This document shows, piece after piece, positions 48,601 to 57,600 of a stretch of 64,000 nucleotides of DNA. The notes below the pieces were generated by a model. The model ran no database searches. It worked only from the letters and a program-made list of their open reading frames with translations, and had not been told where the DNA came from. The stretch spans positions 22,078-86,077 of the forward strand of contig QQNE01000005.1 of NCBI GenBank assembly GCA_003402735.1. The letters are read 5' to 3'. This DNA is from Verrucomicrobiota bacterium (lineage in GTDB: Bacteria > Verrucomicrobiota > Verrucomicrobiia > Verrucomicrobiales > DEV007). A program made the position numbers and the translations under genes. How positions within the stretch are numbered: position 1 is the first letter of the stretch; every line of letters begins with the position of its first letter.

Positions 48601-51600
48601 TCGGAGTCACGCCTCCGAAAAATTCGACAGGGATGCCGGCCACGCCGTCCACCAGTTTGTCGGTCATGAAAATATCGCCGAGATCGATATGCAGATCGGG
48701 GGAATCCGCGCCGATGTTGGACATCGTGCGGGTGAACAGAGGCAGATCGCTGTTGACGTCGAGGTGCGGGTCCGCGGTGATGGTGAAAACAAAGGATGAC
48801 CCCCGGGGCCGGGCGGTGCGAAAGCTGCGCTCGCCGCGGGCGCTGTAGGCAAGCTCAGTGGTCCCGCGGTGACGGAACCGGTAATAGTAGCGCGTGTCGG
48901 ACTGCAGTCCGGTCAGGGTGATCTCGATGGGGTTGTAGAATTCGGGCTTTGCCGGGTCCGTGGTGAACAAGGCGGCCGGAGTGGCTGCGGTGTATTGGCC
49001 CGGCGCGGTGCCGTATTCGACATAGGCGTATTGATCGGCTGAGGCGACGAGGTTGAGCACGATGCTGTTTTGGGTGGGCATACCGAGGAACTCGGCATTC
49101 CGAACCGTGGCGTCCGTCAGGTTGGGGTTCACGGTGAACGCATAGTTTGTGCTGGTGGTGGAGTTTGCGTCGGTGCCGGTGGCGGTGATGCGGTAGGTCA
49201 CGCCGGTGTTCCCCGCCTGGGCCGGGATCTGCGCTCCGTAGAGTCCATCTCCCGCGGCTCCGACGCCGTGCAATCCGTCGTCGAACATGGTGAGGGTAAC
49301 GGTGGGAGCCGGGGTGGTGGTGGCGATGAGGATGTCATCGATGCTGATGCGCGGAGAGCGGGTGGGTGCGGTGGGAGTGTAGCCGGTGCAGAGCCAGCGG
49401 AGCTTGGTGGTCGTGCCCAGTTCCGCGCCGGTGAAGTTGTAGCGGAAGAGCTGGTAGCCGTGATTGACCGTGGTGGCGGAGGCCTGGATCGGCGCGGCGG
49501 TGGTATTGGTGTAAGCGGCGGTGCTGAGAACAAACGTGGTGCTGTTGGTGACGGAGCTGACCGTGGCGCCAGAGGCGAAGGCGTTGGCGGCGATCGCGGT
49601 GGAAGCCCCGGTGCTGGTGGCGTTGACGGGAGTGGCGGTGGTTCCGGTGACCAGGGTGAAAGAGGTGTTCGGCGTGATGGCGCCGATCCTCGTGTTGTTC
49701 GGGATGCCGGTGCCCTGGAGGAACATGCCGGGAAAAAGGCCCGCCGTATTCAGGCAGGTCACGGTGGATTGTCCGGTGGTGAGGCCGCCGGTGAGATAGA
49801 CCGTCGGCCCGCTCACCGTCTGGCCCGGGGTCAGTCCGGTGTTGCTGGCGCAGGTCACCGTGGTGCTGCCGACCGCGGCGTCGGCGGTGTTGAGCACGCA
49901 ACTGCCGATGGTCACCGTCTCACTGTTCCAATCCTCAACCAACCGGGTGTTCCAGGTGGTGCCATTGTCCGAAGAGACTTGCAAGACCCACTGGCAGTTG
50001 TTGGTGGCTGCCAGGTCCCTGGTTTGGACCCAGAACTCCACAAAACCGGCCGTGCCACTGGTGTTGATCGCGTTGGTCGTGGTGAACGTCGAGTCTGTCA
50101 GGTTGGCGGTGCCTCCGTTGAATTCTGCGGCGGCTCCGGAGGCGGTGAGGGTCAGGGCCGATCCCGGGGTGGTCGGGGCGGCGTTCATGGTGAAGGTGGT
50201 GGCGTCGGTCACCGAGGCCACCGTCGCATTGTTGGCCAGACCGGTCCCGGAAAGCGCCATGCCGGTGAGCAGACCGGCGGTGCTGGTGCAGGTCACGCCC
50301 GTGCCCGCGACCGTGGTGACATTCGTCAGGGTGACCCCGGCGGCGGTCAGGGTGAGTCCGGTTCCGGTGCCGGAGGCGGCCTGGGAGAGTTCAAACGTGG
50401 TGGAGTTGGTGACCGATGCGATGGTGGTGTTTCCGGTGTTGCTGCCGTTGATGCTGCCCGGGATCGTGGGACCCGTGATCAACATGCCGGGCCAGAGACC
50501 TGCGGTGCTGGCGCAGGTGACGGTGGTGGTTCCGTTGGTCGCCGCCGAGGTGATGCCGACCGGGACCGTGCGATTGGAGGTGGCTACTGCCTGGCGCACA
50601 TTGCCCGCGCCGACCGTTGTCCAGGCATTGAGGGCACCGGTTCCGTTCCAGTTGTTGGAAGCGCTGTTGTTGAAGGTCTCCCGGAAGATGGTGGTGCTGA
50701 CAGGGGTCCCCAGTTCATAGGAGAGCCGGACGGTTCCGAGCGGGGACGCGCCTGGCGCAATTTGCGCGAGCACGGTCACGGGATCGATGTAAGTCGGAGA
50801 GGTCGGGCCGGTGGCCACGGCGGTGATCACGGGGGCGACCGGGGAAAAGGTGATGCTGATGGAGGTCGTGCCGGTGTTTCCGTCCGCCTGTGCGTTGTCC
50901 GTGACGGTGGCGGTGAGAGAGTTGGCCCCGAGGGTGAGTGGGATGGTGGCGGACCAGTTTGCGTAGTTGTCATTCGTGGTGGCGGCAACGCCATTGACCC
51001 TCACGGAACCCACTCCCGAGATGGCATCGGAGGCGGTGCCCTGCACGTTGATCGTGGCCTGATTGGTGACGGTGCCGTTGGCCGGAGTGGTGATGGTCAC
51101 CACTGGATTCCCCGTGTCCGGAGTGGAGTAGACAACGTTGCTGAAGCCTGACGTGCTGGTCCCGTCGGTGGCGGTGGCTCGGTAGTAAGAAGTTTGTCCG
51201 CTGGTCAGGCTGGTGAAGGTGGCGGACGGCGTGGTGACGGTTTGGGAGGAGGCAATGCTGGCAAAGGCCGGGGAGGACGAGCGCTGGATGGTGTAGCCGG
51301 TGGCTCCGGCCAACGGGGGCCAGGTCACGGTTTGGGAAGTTCCCTTGGTGGAAGTGGGCAACGCATTGAGGACCGGGGCACCAAACGTCACGGTGAGAAG
51401 GCCGGAGTCGCTGGTGGTGCTGCCGACACTGTTGGAGACGATGACGTCATAGGTTCCGGCGTCGCCGGGCGTGACATTGGGCAGGGTCAGGGTGGCGACA
51501 TAGGTGCCTTTCACGGCCACCGCGCTGCTGTCGGTGATCTGAGTGACCGCTCCGCCGCTGAGATTGGCGCCGTTCTTGCGCCATTGGATGGTTGGGGCCG

Positions 51601-54600
51601 CCCCCGGATAGCTGGTGAACGGCGCATAGAGGGTGATGGTTCCTCCCTGGTTCACGCTGTTGGTGATCAGGGGAGGACCGACATAGGGTTTCATGTTCTC
51701 CGCCGTGATTGCGGTGATTGCATTCGTCAGGGTGGTGACAATGGAGGCATAGGCGCTGTTGGCGGAGAGATCAGTCGATTCCGCCGGGTCATCGGTCAGG
51801 TTATAGAGTTCGTTGATCACGCTGGTGCCGACCCGGTTGCGGATGAGTTTGAAATCTTTCGTGCCGCCATTGACCGGATCGGTGAACGGGTAGATGGCGA
51901 TCGGGATGGCGGAGACCGTCACCAGGGGCGTTCCGCGTGAGACCACGGTGGTGTTGTTGGCGGCCAGGAGCGCCGGCCAGAGATTCACTCCGTCAAAAGG
52001 CTTGGTGTTTTTGGGGGACACTCCCGTGGCGGCGCAGATCGTGGGGAACAGATCGCCGACCCAGATCGGTTGATTGCTGGTGATTCCGGCAGGCAGGACA
52101 CCGGGCCATCGGATCCCGGCCGGTTCGCGCATCCCGCCCTCGTAGCTGTCGCCTTTGGTTCCCCGGAGCGGGTCGTTGAGAGATCCCTTGGTTTCGTCTC
52201 CGCCGTTGTCGCCGAACCAGACGACGATGGTGTTGTTGGAGATGCCGGCTGCATCCAAGGCTGCAAGCACCCGTCCCATGGCCTTGTCCATGCCATCGAC
52301 CGCCGCGGCGATGAGGCGGCGGTTGGAGTTGGCAATATAACGGGTTGGATCGGCCGGGTTTCCGTATTTGGCGAGCAGGGTCGGCGGTGCGGAGACGGGT
52401 CCGTGAATGGAGTTGAAGGCGAGGTGCAGGAGCATCGGCTTCGAGGGATTCCGGTTCTGGATGTGGGAAATCGCCTTGTCCGCGAGCAAGTCCGGGGACC
52501 AGCCGCCGTTGCCTTGGGAATCGGTGTGCTCGCTTGGTCCGTCCTGTTGCACGCCGTTGAGCCACCAGTCGGGCAGGTCCAGGTTTTCGGGTTCGGCGCT
52601 GTTGTGCGTAAAATAGTCGATCGCGCCGGAATATTGGCCGTAGTGGGAGTCCCAACCGCGATTGTAAGGAGCATACTGGAGACCTTCCTTGATGACGCGG
52701 ACCGGGCTTCCGTTGAGGGGAAAGGAATAGAGATTTTTGTCGGACCCGCCGAGGTGCCACTTGCCGCACATGAAGGTCTGATAGCCGGCCGCCTTGAAGG
52801 TTTGTGGCAGGAGATGTTCGCTGAGATCGAGACCGCGTTCATTGTTGGTTCCGTGACGGATGGCGTTGCGCCCCGTCATGAGGGTGGCCCGGGTCACGGA
52901 GCAGACGGTGGTGGCATAAAAGCGCTCCAACCGGATCCCGGTGGAGGCGAAGCTATCCATGGTGGGGGTTTCGATCGGCACTTGACCGCTGGGCGTGTGG
53001 TAGCCGACATCGCCCCAGCCCTGGTCGTCGGTGACAATGATGACCACATTGGGCGGGGTGACGGTGGAGATGGTGAGGGCAAAGGCTTTGGTGGCCGAGC
53101 GGTTGGCGGAGTCTGTGACCCGGGCAGTGAAGTTGAAGGTGCCTCCCGCCGTGGCGGTTCCGCTGATGATCCCGGCACTGCTCAGTGTGAGTCCGCTGGG
53201 CAGGGCGCCAGAGTGAAGGTTCCAGGTGTAGCCGGTGCCGCTGCCGCCGGTGGCGGTCAGGGTCTGGTTGTAAGGCGACCCGGTGTTTCCCGCGGGCAGG
53301 GGCGAAGCGGTGCTGATGGTGGGGGAAGGGGCCACTGTATAACTCGTGGATCCCGATGTGGTGGTGCCCCCAGTGCCGGTGGCGGAAATGGTGAAGTTCA
53401 CCGTGCTGCCGTTTGTTTGGGTGGGGATGGTTCCCGTATAGATGCCGTCTCCCGCGGTCGCATCGCCGTTGGTGCCATCGTCAAACATGGTCACGGTCGC
53501 TGGCGGGATGCCGGTGGTCCGGTTGATGCGCAGATCGTCCACGCTGCAGCGCGGCGCCCGGGTAGGCGCGGTGGCGGAGTAACCATTGAATTGCCAACGG
53601 ATCTTGGTGTTCGCACCGAGTTCTGCGGTGGAGAGCTTGTAGCGATAAGGTTGGCTGGTGCCGTCGGCCTTGACGGTGTAATCGTGATTCAAGGTGCTGG
53701 CAGCGATGGCGATGGGAACGGAGGACGTATTGAAATAGGCCGCGGTGCTGATGGTGAATTGCGTGCCGTTGGCATTCACGGAAGCCACGGTCGCGGTGGG
53801 GGAGAGATAGGTCGCCGCAAGGCTGGTGGTGCCTGTGACTGTTGCATTCAGGGCGGTGCCAGGGCTGTTTCCGGTGACCAGTGTGAAGGAGGTATTGTCC
53901 GTGATCGCTCCGATGCGGGCATTGCTGGGAATGCCTGTGCCGGTGATGAACAGATTTACTTGGAGACCGGCGGTGTTGGTGCAGGTCACTACATTGGAAC
54001 CGTTGGTGGTTCCGCCAGAGACGGCGGAATAGATCACCGGGCCGTAAAGAGCTCTGCCCACTGTCAGTCCGGTGGTGCTGGTGCAGGTCACCGTCGTGCT
54101 GCCAGCGTTGGCCCCGGTGGAATTCAGGACGCAGTTGGTGAGATTGACGGTGTTGCCGTTCCAGTCTTCGGAGAAGCGGGTGGTCCAGGTGGTGCCGCCA
54201 TCCGATGACACATCGAACGACCATCGGTTGTTGTTGGTGGAGAACAGATCACGGGTTTGCAGATAGAACTCCACAAAGCCGGAGGTGCCCGTGGTGTTGA
54301 TGGAGTTTGTCGTTGTGGCGGAGGAGCTGGTCGTGCCGCCATTGAACTCCAGGGCGGCGCTTGCGGCGTTGATGGCGAAGCCGGTGGCGGGGGTGACCGG
54401 ATTGGCGCTCATGACGAAGGTCGTGGAGTTGGTGACGGAGGCCACGGTGGCATTGTTGGCCAGACCGGTCCCGGTCAGGGACATGCCGGTGACCAGCCCT
54501 CCGGTGTTGTCGCAAGTCACCGAGGAACTGCCGGCGGAGGTAGTGCAGTTGGTCAGGGCAGCTCCGTTGATGGTGAGGCTGGTGGTTCCGGAAGTGGTGG

Positions 54601-57600
54601 CGTTGGCGGTGAGGACGAACTGGGTGGGGCCGGTGATGGAGGCGATCCGGGTGGTGGTGCTGACGGTGCCGGTATTCACCGGGATGTTTGCTCCGGCCAC
54701 GGTCATCCCCGGAAACAGATTGGCGGTGCTTCCGCAGGTGACGTTCGGGCTGCCCAAGACCGTGGTGCAGCCGGTCAGGGAAATCGCCGTGGTTCGGTTG
54801 GAGGCTCCGGTGGCTTGGCGGGTGTTGCCCGCTCCGGTCGTTGTCCAGGTGTTCATCGCCGCCGGGGTGGTGCCGTTCCAGCTGTTGGACCCTGCCACGG
54901 CGAACGTTTCCCGGAAGACATCCGTGCTGAGCTGGGCTCCTAGGTCGTAGGTCAGGGTGGCGCCGGACACGGTTCCTCCCGCGCCGGGAGAAATCTGGGC
55001 CGTGACGGTCACCGGATCGGAGCTGGTGGGGGAGATCGGGTTGACGGTGAGGTTTGAGATCACAGGCGGCGGGACGAACCCAGTTCCGGTGAGATTCAAA
55101 TCGAAAGACGGATTGGCCGGATCGCTGCTCGCGATGTGCAGGGCCGCGGTTTTGCTCCCGCTGGTGAGGGCGTCGAAAAGCACCGTGAAGGTGGTGTTGC
55201 CCCCCGGGGCCACGGTCGAAGCCGGGGAACTGCTCACGGAGAAGTTGGAGCTGTTGGGACCGTCGATGGTGAGGCCGCTGATCGAGAGCGGCGTGGATCC
55301 CGTGTTGCTGATGGTGAACGTCTTCGAGGAGGAGCTGCCCACGTTCACATTTCCATAGCTCACGGTGCCGACCCCATCGCTCAGTGAAGTTGAGCCCTGG
55401 GCCACCGCGATCTGGTTGGTGATCACCGTGGCCCGCACCGCAAAGACCGGGAAGCTGGCCGTTTTTGCCTGATAACTGATGATCCCCTGGGAACCGCGCG
55501 GCGGTCCTTCGGCGGACGGCACGGAATTGTTCACGCCAAGCTCGAGGAGCCACGCCTCCGTCTGGGTCCCCTTGTTCGAGGTCGAGGACCAGTAGGCGGT
55601 GGCGACCGGGAGGGCGCGCAGGATCAGATTGGCCCCGGTTCCGGTGGCATTGCGGCTCAGGGTGAAGCTGACGCCCGGATTGATGGCGGTGATGGCGGGG
55701 GTGGTGGTGTGATTGATGTAGGCACCGGCAAGGCTGTAAGGATCGATTACGGTCATGCCAACGACCAGTCCCTCCGTATCCGCTGTGGTCACGATGGGGC
55801 TGCCGAGGGTGGTCGAACAGGAGGCCATGGTCTTGGCGAACAGGGTCCGGTGCAGGCACGGCTTGTTGTTGGTGGCCGTGCCTCCGGTGACGGTGGCCAG
55901 GGAGTAGTCGGTCAGGGTCTGCAACTCCTTGATGTTGGGGAGACGCCAGTCTGTATAACCACCCGTGGAGAGGGTTTCCGCATAGGCGATGGCCCCTTCC
56001 CAATTTCGCGCGCTGCCAGGCAGTTGTGTCCACATCAGGGAGGTGTCGGTGTCCGTGATCGTCCCGTCGCCGTTGTTGACATAGTTGTGAGTCATGTTGT
56101 TCTGGCTCATGCGTACATAGCGCGCATGATAGCGGAAGGTTCCGCCGGCGCTGATCGTCTCCGCTTTCGGCTTGGGGCCGAGCCCGCCCCCGGAGTTGGC
56201 GCACCAGACGTTGGTGGTGCTGGTGCCAAAAATATCTCGTGTCCACCAGTATTGGGCACCGGCGCCATTCTGGGGAAAATACGTTAGGTTGAGAGCGACG
56301 CCGTTGTTTTCGTAGTTGAAGAGACTGAACAATTCGTGAGGGTTGGGGAGGCGCCAGTCGGAGTAGCCGCCGGTGGTTTGTGCAGACGCATTGTTGACGG
56401 CGTTTTCCCAGGTCATTTCCCCGGCATCGACCTTCTGCCACATCAGGCCGGTGACATTGTCCGTGATGGTGCCATCGCCGTTGTCCGTGAAGGATTGCGG
56501 GTTGGCCTCTGGTGGGGCGGTGTAATCACTGTCTTCTCCAAAGGTGGTGGTGGTGCTCACGAGCTGGCTGCTGTCCGGCAGCTTGGCTTCGGACCAAGCG
56601 CTCATTGGATAGGCGGTCAGCCGGTTGGCGGAGGCGCTTCCCGCCGTCGGTGTGTAGGTCAGGGTGGTGGTGAGAACGGGGCCGCTCAGCTGGTTGCTGA
56701 TGAGCGCTTGCGCCCGCCAGGTCATGGTCAGGGAACGCGGATTGATCTTGCGGTTGATCGTCCAGCATTCGTCATAGTCGACCCCTCCCAGGTTGACCCG
56801 CATCAGATGCATGTCAGGGGAGGCCCCGGTCAGGGAGACCGCGGTGAAGCTCTTGCCAGTGGTGGTGGCCAGGGCAGGCTTGCTCAAGACAAACTGGGTG
56901 GCGCTGGAGATCTGGGTGATCTTGGCGTTGTTGCCCACGCCATAACCGACCAGTGCCAGGCCCGTTGTCAGGCCGCTGGTGCTGGCGCAGGTCACGGTGG
57001 TGCTGCCGGCGGTGGTGGCGCAGGAAGTCAGATTGAATCCTGACGCCAGGTTCAGGTTGCCGCTCCCATCCGTCACCAACGGCGCGGGGTTCATGTAGGC
57101 CACAATATAGGCTCCGGCTACCGCCTTGGCATTGTATCCGCCCGTGCCATCCCCGCGGAGGCTCCCCACCGCGGGTTGTCCATCGACTTGGTTGCCGAAA
57201 TTGACCACCGTTCCGTGGAAGGCTTTCATCATGTAAGGCGACTGAGGAGTGCCGTAAGGGTGGGTGGCATCGGTCGCCGTGGTGCCCATGGCGTGGTAGT
57301 GATAGCCCCAGCCGCCATGATCATGGCCGCCTTCGGCGTCGAGCGCCTGTCGCGGGGATCCGTCCGGTTCCACAAAGCCATAGATCGGGTAGCCATCGAG
57401 GGCCCAGGCCACCGGTTTGTCGTCGCCCAAGGGCCCGCCAAAGCGGCTGTTCAGGTGGGTCGGGATGATGTGATAGTGGTAGTCGTCCGCCAGACCGCAG
57501 TGGCCCCCGTAGAAATCGAGTTCGCCGATCTCATAGGAGACGTTGCCACCGTTGTTCGACGGGTTGAAGATCGCGATCCCGTTGGAGGCCAGGGCCACGG

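Noticed and set aside
49070..54208. Long plus-strand open frames (693 and 712 codons) opposite the giant gene
   Set aside because: They are antisense shadows of a GC-rich, Thr/Ser/Gly-rich coding strand; their composition is Gly/Ala/Arg-heavy and they show no domain.
54249..56441. A 730-codon frame in another phase of the giant gene, as a sign of a frameshift
   Set aside because: The 5,183-codon frame runs without a stop and carries the DUF1566, HYDIN-like and module A domains in the same region, so no shift is needed.
49135..57060. Short repeats in the giant gene as a CRISPR or VNTR array
   Set aside because: The repeats are diverged, of unequal length and all stay in frame as protein motifs; spacing is not that of a CRISPR array.
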